From Flavobacteriaceae bacterium (GTDB lineage: Bacteria > Bacteroidota > Bacteroidia > Flavobacteriales > Flavobacteriaceae): a stretch of 38,729 bases of DNA. The stretch's first letter is position 1. The number at the start of each line of letters is the position of its first letter. The DNA lies in contig JAOZTG010000004.1 in NCBI GenBank assembly GCA_029939235.1, forward strand, positions 13,223 to 51,951, in the 5' to 3' direction. The notes below the pieces were generated by a model. The model was given only the letters and a program-made list of their open reading frames with translations. It searched no databases and had not been told where the DNA came from. Made by a program: the position numbers and the translations under genes. Below, piece after piece: positions 1-6,189 of the stretch.

Positions 1-608
1 ACTCCATAAAGATAAAATCTTACAAAACGTAACAATCCGAAAAGCAAGTAATTAGTAAATTTATAATGAATGATTCCGGCAGCAATACTTGTCATTGAAA
101 AAGGAATAGGTAATAAAGCTCCAACTACAATTAAAAATCCACCCCATTTTTTAGTGTTTTTCAAATGCTTTTTCATTTTCACTTCCATATATGATTTAAC
201 AGAAGGTGTTTTTGAAATAGCTTTTCCAATAAAAAAAGAAACAATTCCTCCCATATAGGAAATCAATGCCAACAGGGATAAAAATAAAATTGGTGCTGCA
301 CTTTTGTCCGCCCAGGCAATGAATATTTCTGGAGGTATCAAGCCTAAAAATGATTCCGATGCAAAAAACAATGCAAATATTTGTACAGGTGAATAGGTAT
401 TCGTTATGGAAGTAAAAAGCACATTAAAGTCAACTAGATACCTATCAGTCATGAATATAGCCATTACAATAAAAGTTATTGGCAAAATGGCTTTCTTCAA
501 ACTGTTCAACACAAAAGAATAGAACCCCGTATAACTATAATATTGATGCAATAGTCTTATTCTTGATTTTTTTGCATTTATTCTTACAGAGTTATTCAAA
601 GTTGGCAT
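1..608 (-). CDS. DedA/YqaA-like (VTT domain) inner-membrane protein, partial
   Basis: This reading frame is open from the ATG at 608 to the window edge, so the C-terminus is missing; about 202 residues are visible. It begins MPTLNNSVRINAK, followed by a basic stretch and several hydrophobic segments (ILPITFIVMAIFM, a segment containing FALFFASESFLGLIPPE, and PILFLSLLALISYMGG). Later come a lysine-rich loop, a GALLPIPFSMTSIAAG segment and FGLLRFVRFYLYG. The acidic/proline FxxSExxxGxIPPE region and the GxxxPIPFxxxSxxAG segment are typical of the SNARE-associated/VTT (DedA, YqaA) family of polytopic inner-membrane proteins, which are linked to lipid scrambling and envelope homeostasis. The substrate cannot be told from sequence. 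It is transcribed away from the HtrA pseudogene, with a 261-bp spacer that holds no other gene I can see. Confidence 0.75.
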   Translation of the reverse strand, partial: MPTLNNSVRINAKKSRIRLLHQYYSYTGFYSFVLNSLKKAILPITFIVMAIFMTDRYLVDFNVLFTSITNTYSPVQIFALFFASESFLGLIPPEIFIAWADKSAAPILFLSLLALISYMGGIVSFFIGKAISKTPSVKSYMEVKMKKHLKNTKKWGGFLIVVGALLPIPFSMTSIAAGIIHYKFTNYLLFGLLRFVRFYLYG

Positions 609-869
609 GAAAAAGTTTAAAGTTTATGGATTACTACTAAAAATATTTTTTGAATTGCGAATATACATTTTAAGCAAAAAAAATAAGTAATGTAAATAGC
701 ATAAAAGGGTTAATTTTTTGTTAAATAATTCATCTGATTCCTGTGTTAGTATCAATATATTATGAAATAAAATTTTTGAATGTTTCTTTGAAACCTGATT
801 TATAACCTGATTTGAAATAATAATAAACTAATGATCGATTAATGCTTTATTTCTATATTTCTGCAATCT

Positions 870-1904
870 TTAAAACGAAAAATTATAAAAAGTATTGTTG
901 CATTATCTATCCTATTATTGATAAATATTTCTGTAAAAGCACAGGATTTAACCAAATTGTATGAAAGAGTAGATCCTGCTGTTGTAGTGATCATCACAGA
1001 GGTAAAAGATGTTGTAAATGTTGGTTCAGCAACAAAAATAGTTAGTTCAGAAGGATTGGGATCTGGATTTTTAATCTCTGATAAACAAATTATTACTGCC
1101 GCTCATGTTGTGCAGTTTGCTGAAAAGCTAAATGTAAAGTTTGATGATGGTGAAATTATCCCCGCAAAGGTTATTTCTTCCTTCAATACTGCTGACCTTG
1201 CACTCTTAGAACTTATCTGGCCTAGAAAAAATGCAGTAACAGTAAAGTTAGGAGATTCAGATAAGGCAAAAATAGGTTCAAAAGTATTTGTCGTAGGTGC
1301 ACCATATGGACTGAGTCATTCACTTTCTTCAGATTATGTTAGTGGTATAATAAAAGATGAACAAACTAAAAATCCTTTTACAATATCTGAATTTATTCAA
1401 ACAGATACTGCTATCAATACCGGAAATTCAGGTGGACCTATGTTTAACATGCAGGGAGAAGTTATTGGTATTGTAAGTAAGATTCTGACAGAATCAGGTG
1501 GATTTCAAGGGATTGGGTTCGCAGCAACTTAAAATCTTGCTAAAAAGTTATTATTAGAAAAAAATAAATTTTAGAGTGGTATTGAAGCAAAGCCTATTTC
1601 CGGCAGGTTAGCAGAAATATTTAACTTGCCTCAAGAAAGTGGTCTATTTGTACAAAAAGTTGTTAAAACCTCCCCTCTTGGAATTATAGGTTTAAAAGGT
1701 GGGGATATCGAAATGATCCTGGATAGTCAAAAAGTATTGGCTGGTGGTGATATTATTTTAGAATTTAATGGAGTCAAAATTGAGTCTTCAGATGAAGCCC
1801 TTGTTAAACTTGGAAAAATTATAGAAGCAAGAGATGCAGATGACCCTATTGAACTTACAGTATTAAGAGCTGGTAAGGTTATTACTTTGGGAAGGAGAAA
1901 ATAA
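870..1904 (+). pseudogene. Trypsin-like serine protease with PDZ domain (HtrA/DegP-like), two in-frame stops and no ATG
   Basis: One continuous frame encodes a signal-peptide-like segment (KRKIIKSIVALSILLLIN then VKAQD), a trypsin-like domain and a C-terminal PDZ-like domain. The catalytic triad is intact: His in TAAHVV (codon 1104), Asp in TADLAL (1194) and Ser in GNSGGP (1428). The frame is interrupted by TAA at 1530-1532 (just after GFAAT) and TAG at 1572-1574 (just before SGIEAKP). Both lie in the linker between protease and PDZ domains and no frameshift is needed. No ATG precedes the signal peptide; the codon where a start is expected (870) is TTA. The first in-frame TTG, at 918, would cut the signal peptide in half. 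I infer a recently inactivated periplasmic protease, perhaps still making a PDZ-less fragment. Related enzymes degrade or sense misfolded envelope proteins. Confidence 0.8.
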
Positions 1905-1913
1905 GGGTTTATG

Positions 1914-1937
1914 GAATGAGATAAGTTTTTATCATTC
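1914..1937. terminator. Bidirectional stem-loop between convergent genes
   Basis: GAAT (1914-1917) plus GATAA (1920-1924) pairs with TTATC (1929-1933) plus ATTC (1934-1937), around a GTTT loop with a two-base bulge. It sits in the 36-bp gap between the protease pseudogene and the convergent NTF2-like gene, so it could end transcription from both sides. AT-rich, so moderate support only. Confidence 0.45.
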
Positions 1938-1940
1938 TTA

Positions 1941-2426
1941 TTATTTATTTGTAATACAGTCTTCTACCCTTCTTGTATCGATCAAATTAATAATTTGCCA
2001 TTTCATATTTTTGTCTTTTATCAATTGAAAAGCATCTACACCGCAATGACTAAATTTATCACCGATAAAAAAGGAATAATATGTCCAGACTTGTGCTAAA
2101 CTGCCATCAATTTGAATGATAGTATTGCTTATTTTTTCATCCCAAACATTTGCATGTGGTGTTCCAACTGCTTTTAAAAAATCATCTAATTTTCCTTCTT
2201 CTAATAACTGTACTTCATTTTTTGATCGAAACGATGTATACATTCTGGCTTTATCATGAAAAACAGTATGTACTTTGCAACTATCTCCTTTCCTCATACC
2301 ATCAAATAAAGTAATAATTACTTTATGAACCTTGATGCTATCACTCTTAAAACTGTTTTGCGAGTTTACCTGCATAAAAGATAGAAATAGTAAAATGAAA
2401 ACTGTCGAAAATTTAAAATAGGTCAT
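1941..2426 (-). CDS. Secreted NTF2-like / Lumazine_bd_2-type protein
   Basis: 161 residues with a clear N-terminal signal peptide (MTYFKFSTVFILLFLSFMQVNSQ region), so probably periplasmic or exported. The rest looks like the NTF2-like/SnoaL fold group annotated in Bacteroidota as putative lumazine-binding or nuclear transport factor 2 family. Supporting features are LFDGMRKGDS near the start, a KAVG segment with HANVWDEK, IQIDGSLAQVWTYYSF, and a late VDAFQLIKDKNMKWQI strand pair followed by DTRR. In this family such proteins are usually small ligand-binding or unknown-function proteins; no catalytic residue set is obvious. It is a single gene reading toward the pseudogene, and its start ATG at 2426 directly precedes the signal peptide. 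Confidence 0.75.
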   Translation of the reverse strand: MTYFKFSTVFILLFLSFMQVNSQNSFKSDSIKVHKVIITLFDGMRKGDSCKVHTVFHDKARMYTSFRSKNEVQLLEEGKLDDFLKAVGTPHANVWDEKISNTIIQIDGSLAQVWTYYSFFIGDKFSHCGVDAFQLIKDKNMKWQIINLIDTRRVEDCITNK

Positions 2427-2567
2427 TCTTAAAAATTATTTTTACAGATTTTGAAATTAACCAAATAAAACAGGGATGCTATCATTGTAATGAACATACA
2501 ATACTTATTAATTTATGTCCCTCCTTCCACTTGTTATAAATCATTTGTATGTTAAATTATTGTTAAT

Positions 2568-2603
2568 ATAGTACTTTGTTTAGCATAGTACTGTAACAAA
2601 GTA
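2568..2603. promoter_or_regulatory. Inverted and direct repeats upstream of the small-ORF pair
   Basis: TACTTTGTT (2572-2580) and AACAAAGTA (2595-2603) form a perfect 9-bp inverted repeat with a 14-bp spacer. Overlapping it, ATAGTACT occurs twice in direct orientation (2568-2575 and 2585-2592), 17 bp apart. The block lies 45 bp before the first small ORF. TACTTTG resembles a Bacteroidota -7 box, but no well-spaced TTTG element lies 18-20 bp upstream. It could be an operator or a 5'-UTR hairpin; its function is inferred from position only. Confidence 0.35.
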
Positions 2604-2647
2604 ATAAATGATACGTCTACTAAGTATAACCATTAAATATTTATACA

Positions 2648-2764
2648 ATGAAAACTTTATTAAACATCTCAACAGAATCAAGATCAAGAAAATATATTCA
2701 ATTTTCTAATTTTAAAAATACAAAAAGAATACAATGGTCAGCTTATAGAAACTATTGTCAATAA
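2648..2764 (+). CDS. Unrecognised 38-residue basic small protein, copy 1
   Basis: The ATG at 2648 opens a 38-codon frame ending TAA at 2762-2764. The N-terminus is MKTLLNISTESRSR. The C-terminal half reads KYIQFSNFKNTKRIQWS followed by AYRNYCQ, and is basic and aromatic. I do not recognise the family. Support for coding is the neighbouring paralogue at 2806: over about 60 nt the two share roughly 88% identity, half of the changed codons are synonymous, and the frame is kept, while the first 15 or so codons are unrelated. No signal peptide or membrane segment is seen. The pair is bounded upstream by repeats at 2568-2603 and downstream by a strong terminator, so it looks like its own short transcript. 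Confidence 0.6.
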   Translation: MKTLLNISTESRSRKYIQFSNFKNTKRIQWSAYRNYCQ

Positions 2765-2805
2765 AACACCATAACCTAATAAATAAAACTAAAAAACCTA
2801 TTATT

Positions 2806-2919
2806 ATGAAAGCTACAGTTATTGCACCTCCGCTAGAATCTAGAAAACACATTCAATTTTCAAAATTCAAAAATGCAAAAAGAATACAATGGTCAGAATA
2901 TAGAAATTATGGCTATTAA
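2806..2919 (+). CDS. Unrecognised 37-residue basic small protein, copy 2
   Basis: The ATG at 2806 opens a 37-codon frame ending TAA at 2917-2919. The N-terminus is MKATVIAPPLESR. The C-terminal half reads KHIQFSKFKNAKRIQWS followed by EYRNYGY. It is a paralogue of the ORF at 2648 (shared pattern IQFSxFKNxKRIQWSxYRNY) with an unrelated N-terminus, and a 21-nt block coding for the centre of the motif is identical in both. The 41-bp gap between the two ORFs has no terminator, so they are probably co-transcribed. The stop codon lies 9 bp before the terminator stem. Function unknown. Possible readings are a nucleic-acid- or ribosome-binding peptide (basic and aromatic), a peptide toxin or a modified peptide; none is supported by more than composition. 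Confidence 0.6.
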   Translation: MKATVIAPPLESRKHIQFSKFKNAKRIQWSEYRNYGY

Positions 2920-2928
2920 AAAGCATAG

Positions 2929-2965
2929 AAAACCTATTCATCAATCATTTGAATAGGTTTTTTAA
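2929..2965. terminator. Rho-independent terminator, shared by the small-ORF pair and the DEAD-box gene
   Basis: AAAACCTATTCA (2929-2940) pairs perfectly with TGAATAGGTTTT (2950-2961) around a 9-nt loop, and a T-run follows on the plus strand. On the minus strand the stem begins right at the helicase stop codon (2962-2964) and overlaps it by no more than the T-run. The sequence AAAACCTATT also occurs just upstream of the second small ORF (2793-2802), and could in principle compete for pairing. Confidence 0.75.
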
Positions 2966-4080
2966 ATTTTCACTTCTCTGAATTTAATTCCTAATTTATT
3001 CTCAATTTCTCTTACGTTATCAATTTCATGGGGTAGCACCAAGGCAATAGAAAATCCTCTTTTACCGGCTCTGGCCGTTCTTCCACTTCTGTGTGTGTAA
3101 TAATCTAATTGTTCCGGTAGCTGGTGATGGATCACAAATGCCAGACTGCTAACGTCAATTCCACGAGCAGAAATATCGGTAGAGATCAAAACCTGCAAAC
3201 TCTTATTTTTAAAGGCCCTCATTACTTTATCACGTTCTTTTTGCTGCATGTCACCCTCTAAGGCATTAACTGAAAACCCCTCCTCTTTAAGAGCTTCTGC
3301 TAAATTTTGAGTTCCTCTTTTAGTTCTGCAAAAAATAATTCCCCTATCATTTGGATGACTTTCCAAAAAATCAACAATAATGTTAACTTTTTCTTTTATA
3401 GAAGTTTTAATAAACTGATGTGTGATATTTGCATTGACCATTGCATTTTTATTCACTTCTATTTTAATTGCTTTTGGCGACATATATTTTTTGATGATCT
3501 GTAAGATCTCCTCAGGCATGGTAGCTGAAAACAACCATGTTCTTTTAGCCTTACCTGTATATTTTAATATTCGGTTCAACTCCTGTTTAAAACCCATGCT
3601 TAGCATTTCATCTGCTTCATCTAATACCAAGATTTTTAGGTTTTTTATGTTGACATCTCCTCTTTCGATCAGATCTATCAATCTACCAGGCGTTGCAACA
3701 ACAATATGTGTGGTTCTTTTTAAATTATTGATTTGTCGGTCTATTTTTTCACCTCCATAAACAGCTTCAACAAAAATTTTATCATCAATATATTTAGTTA
3801 ATTTAAATAACTGTTTTTTGATCTGTTGAGCCAACTCTCTTGTTGGAGCTAATATCAAAGCCTGAATCACAGGATCGTTAGCATCAATTTGATGTAAAAT
3901 TGGCAATCCAAAGGCAGCAGTTTTTCCTGTTCCGGTTTGAGCAAGACCTATAAAATCTGTTTGATCTTGCAGCAATATCGGAATTGTCTTTTCCTGAATT
4001 TCAGTGGGAACACTTATTTCTAATTCTTTTAATGCTTTTATAAAAGGTTTTTCAATTCCTAATTCGGTAAAAGTTGCCAT
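2962..4080 (-). CDS. DEAD-box ATP-dependent RNA helicase (RhlE/CshA-like, short form)
   Basis: 372 residues covering the two RecA-like domains of an SF2 RNA helicase with almost no C-terminal extension. Visible motifs in order: Q-motif region (FTELGIEKPFIKAL...PTEIQ), Walker A AQTGTGKT near residue 50, PTRELAQQ, TPGR, DEAD at 154-157 (VLDEADEML), SAT, IIFCRTKRG, STDISARGID and HRSGRTARAGKRG. The enzyme unwinds short RNA duplexes using ATP, in the cytoplasm, typically in ribosome assembly or RNA decay and often under cold stress. It starts at an ATG 21 bp downstream of a good -7 box (TATCTTTG). It stands alone on this strand and diverges from the HAD gene. The exact orthologue (RhlE, DeaD, SrmB) cannot be assigned from these motifs. 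Confidence 0.93.
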   Translation of the reverse strand: MATFTELGIEKPFIKALKELEISVPTEIQEKTIPILLQDQTDFIGLAQTGTGKTAAFGLPILHQIDANDPVIQALILAPTRELAQQIKKQLFKLTKYIDDKIFVEAVYGGEKIDRQINNLKRTTHIVVATPGRLIDLIERGDVNIKNLKILVLDEADEMLSMGFKQELNRILKYTGKAKRTWLFSATMPEEILQIIKKYMSPKAIKIEVNKNAMVNANITHQFIKTSIKEKVNIIVDFLESHPNDRGIIFCRTKRGTQNLAEALKEEGFSVNALEGDMQQKERDKVMRAFKNKSLQVLISTDISARGIDVSSLAFVIHHQLPEQLDYYTHRSGRTARAGKRGFSIALVLPHEIDNVREIENKLGIKFREVKI

Positions 4081-4100
4081 GTTTATCTTTTTTTGGATTG

Positions 4101-4108
4101 CAAAGATA
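4101..4108 (-). promoter_or_regulatory. -7 promoter element for the DEAD-box helicase
   Basis: On the minus strand TATCTTTG matches the Bacteroidota -7 consensus TAnnTTTG and lies 21 bp before the helicase ATG. The -33 region contains only TTTCG, about 21 bp upstream, a weak match. The predicted leader is short. Confidence 0.45.
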
Positions 4109-4188
4109 GCATTTGAATTACTATTTTAGCGAAATTGATTGTGATAAAGGCTAAAAAGTCCTTAAAATTGCAACCTTAAAAAAAATTA

Positions 4189-4991
4189 ATGCACGTAAAA
4201 CTCATTTGTTCTGATATTGATGGAACTCTTTTAAATAAAGAAAAAGAACTTTCTGATAAAACCATAGCAGAAATAATACGGATTGCTCCTACTCCATTTA
4301 TATTGATCTCATCAAGAATGCCATATGCTTTAACTCACTTACAGAAGGAATTAGACATTCTGCCATTGCCACTAATAGCTTATAATGGTGGTTTGATCAT
4401 TTCCGATGGTGAAATTATTTCATCTACTGAAATTTCTAACGATTCTACACAAAAGATTTATGAATTTTGTAAAAAAACATCCTTACACTTAAGTTTATAC
4501 TATCATAATGAATGGTATGTTCCTTCAATGGATTTTTGGGCGCAGCGAGAATCAAACAATACTAAGGTGAAACCTACTATCCAAAAGGTTAAAGAAACTT
4601 TAAAAAACTGGAAATCAAAAAGCATAGGTGCGCACAAAATAATGGTAATGGGAGATCCGGAAGAAATTAATGCTTTGGTTGACTATTTGGATAAGAATTT
4701 TACCAATGAAATAGTATTTTACCGGTCAAAGCCTGAATATCTGGAGATTGCACATCAATCCATTTCAAAAAAACAGCTATTGATACATTATTAACAGAGA
4801 AATATCCACAAATAAAAATGGAGAATGTGTTAGCATTTGGTGATAATTATAATGATATTGAAATGCTTCAGTCTGTTGGTGTAGGCGTTGCAGTGTCAAA
4901 TGCTATTGATGATGTATTGACTATTGCAGATTTTGTTACATCTGCAAATGTAGAAGATGGTGTGGCAAATTATTTGGAATCTTTTTTGTAA
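4189..4991 (+). pseudogene. HAD-superfamily Cof-type phosphatase, frameshifted at an A7 run
   Basis: The first 201 codons give a Cof/YbiV-type HAD hydrolase: DIDGTLL (nucleophile D9, D11), ILISSRMP, YNGGLI in the cap region and a cap domain. The frame then stops at 4792-4794. Reading one base back after the seven A at 4767-4773 gives SKKTAIDTLL, then VLAFGDNYNDIEML (the conserved Mg-binding GDxxND motif), then VAVSNA and a natural end at TAA 4989-4991. The full product would be about 267 residues, normal for the family. Such enzymes dephosphorylate small sugar or nucleotide phosphates in the cytoplasm. TCA AAA AAA followed by C is also a plausible -1 ribosomal or transcriptional slippage site, so the gene may be phase-variable, recoded, broken, or the victim of a sequencing indel. 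Confidence 0.8.
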
Positions 4992-5028
4992 TTACAGATC
5001 ACCATATCACTCAACTTTATTCCTCCTT

Positions 5029-5703
5029 TTATTTAATCAATGATTCTCCGTTTAGATCAGTAGTTAACACCTCACTCATATAGTCAAAAAACGGACGAAG
5101 TGCTATAAATGAATCATTTACAATTTGAATAAGGTCTTTGGAAAGTATTTCTTTATCGGATAAATTCCGTACTGCAACAAATCCTTTTTTTCGTATCAGA
5201 TCAACATCAGGATGATCTTTTCCAAACCCTCGTGGAGCAGTTTTTAATTCTTCCCCTTCCAATTTTGCTCCGAAAACAGATCTAAAAGGCTCATTATTTA
5301 TTATTTCCCGTATTTCAGAAGCGCTATATTCAAATTCTTTTCTAATTCTAAAAAGATCTTCTTTGTTAGGTTGCCAGAAACCACCTGCCAAAAATGATTC
5401 TCCTGGTCGGATTCGCAAATAATACCCTCCACGTAAGTGCTCCCCTTTACGGGAAAAAGATCCTGCAAAATGTGGATTATAAGGTGTTTTATCTTTTGAA
5501 AAACGAACATCCCGATAAATTCGGTACAACTTAAAAACATCTATATCATCATGCTTTTCAAGGTCATTTCTTATCGTTTGGAAAAGGTCTTTGGCATTTC
5601 CTTGCGCTAACTGAAACTCACTTTTGTGCTCCTTAAACCATTCTCTCTGATTATTCTTTTTAAGATCATTTAAATACTCTAGTGTTCGTTTTTCTAATTG
5701 CAT
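5029..5703 (-). CDS. DUF2461 family protein
   Basis: 224 residues, matching the DUF2461/TIGR02453 family in length and motifs: LNDLKKNNQREWFKEHK near the start, FKLYRIYRDVRFSKDKTPY, a GGYYLRI segment followed by FLAGGFW, LKTAPRGFGKDHPD and the late FVAVRNLSDKE. The family is widespread in bacteria and fungi and its biochemical activity is not established; no signal peptide is present, so it is probably cytoplasmic. It is a single gene whose start lies 69 bp from the divergent YfiM-like gene. Confidence 0.88.
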   Translation of the reverse strand: MQLEKRTLEYLNDLKKNNQREWFKEHKSEFQLAQGNAKDLFQTIRNDLEKHDDIDVFKLYRIYRDVRFSKDKTPYNPHFAGSFSRKGEHLRGGYYLRIRPGESFLAGGFWQPNKEDLFRIRKEFEYSASEIREIINNEPFRSVFGAKLEGEELKTAPRGFGKDHPDVDLIRKKGFVAVRNLSDKEILSKDLIQIVNDSFIALRPFFDYMSEVLTTDLNGESLIK

Positions 5704-5772
5704 TGTTCTTGATTATTGTGTTTCTCCCAAAATACAAATAATTATGTAGAATAAAATGATTAACTTTATTGT

Positions 5773-6117
5773 ATGAAATTCTTTCTATCTGTTTTAATGG
5801 TTTGTTTTTGTTTCAATTTAAATGCACAAGGTGATCCCGGTAAAGGCCATCCACAGCATTTTGTTGCAGGATTTGTTATAGCAGGTGCGACTTCTTTCCT
5901 AGTATACAAGAAAACAGATAACAAATTAAAATCATGGCTTATTGGTGCAGGTTCAGCCGTTGTGATTGGACTAGCAAAAGAAGCAATCGATCCGTTAATT
6001 GGTAAGGAAAGATCTTTCGAGGATTTTGCATATACATTTTTAGGAGGAGTTGTTGGTGCTAGTATTATTATTCCCTTAAAAAAATCAAAACCAAAAAAAA
6101 CTACTTATCTATTTTAA
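5773..6117 (+). CDS. Small YfiM-like membrane protein
   Basis: 114 residues with an N-terminal signal peptide (MKFFLSVLMVCFCFNLNAQ). A glycine-rich body follows: HFVAGFVIAGATSFLVYK, then KSWLIGAGSAVVIGLAKEAID, then SFEDFAYTFLGGVVGASIII and a lysine-rich tail. The HFxAGxxI ... KExxD ... DxxYxxxGGxxG layout resembles YfiM/DUF2279-type small envelope proteins with glycine-zipper-like hydrophobic segments. The fit is by pattern only and the function is unknown. The gene lies 72 bp before topoisomerase III but has its own upstream gap, and the next gene has its own promoter-like element. Confidence 0.6.
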   Translation: MKFFLSVLMVCFCFNLNAQGDPGKGHPQHFVAGFVIAGATSFLVYKKTDNKLKSWLIGAGSAVVIGLAKEAIDPLIGKERSFEDFAYTFLGGVVGASIIIPLKKSKPKKTTYLF

Positions 6118-6135
6118 ATACTTCGTACAAAAAAA

Positions 6136-6165
6136 TTTGATAAACAATCCAATTTATGTACTTTG
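6136..6165 (+). promoter_or_regulatory. Promoter for the topB-rluE-glycosyltransferase operon
   Basis: TTTG (6136-6139), 19 bp, then TACTTTG (6159-6165), 24 bp before the topB ATG. The -7 box is one base shorter than the TAnnTTTG consensus, but the spacing and the short leader fit the Bacteroidota sigma-ABfr pattern. Confidence 0.45.
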
Positions 6166-6189
6166 CAATCAAAGAAAATTTAGAGATTA

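Noticed and set aside
1530-1574. Stop codon reassignment to explain the HtrA stops
   Set aside because: TAA, TAG and TGA all end intact genes in this window (for example 8527, 10367 and 10361), so no stop is reassigned.
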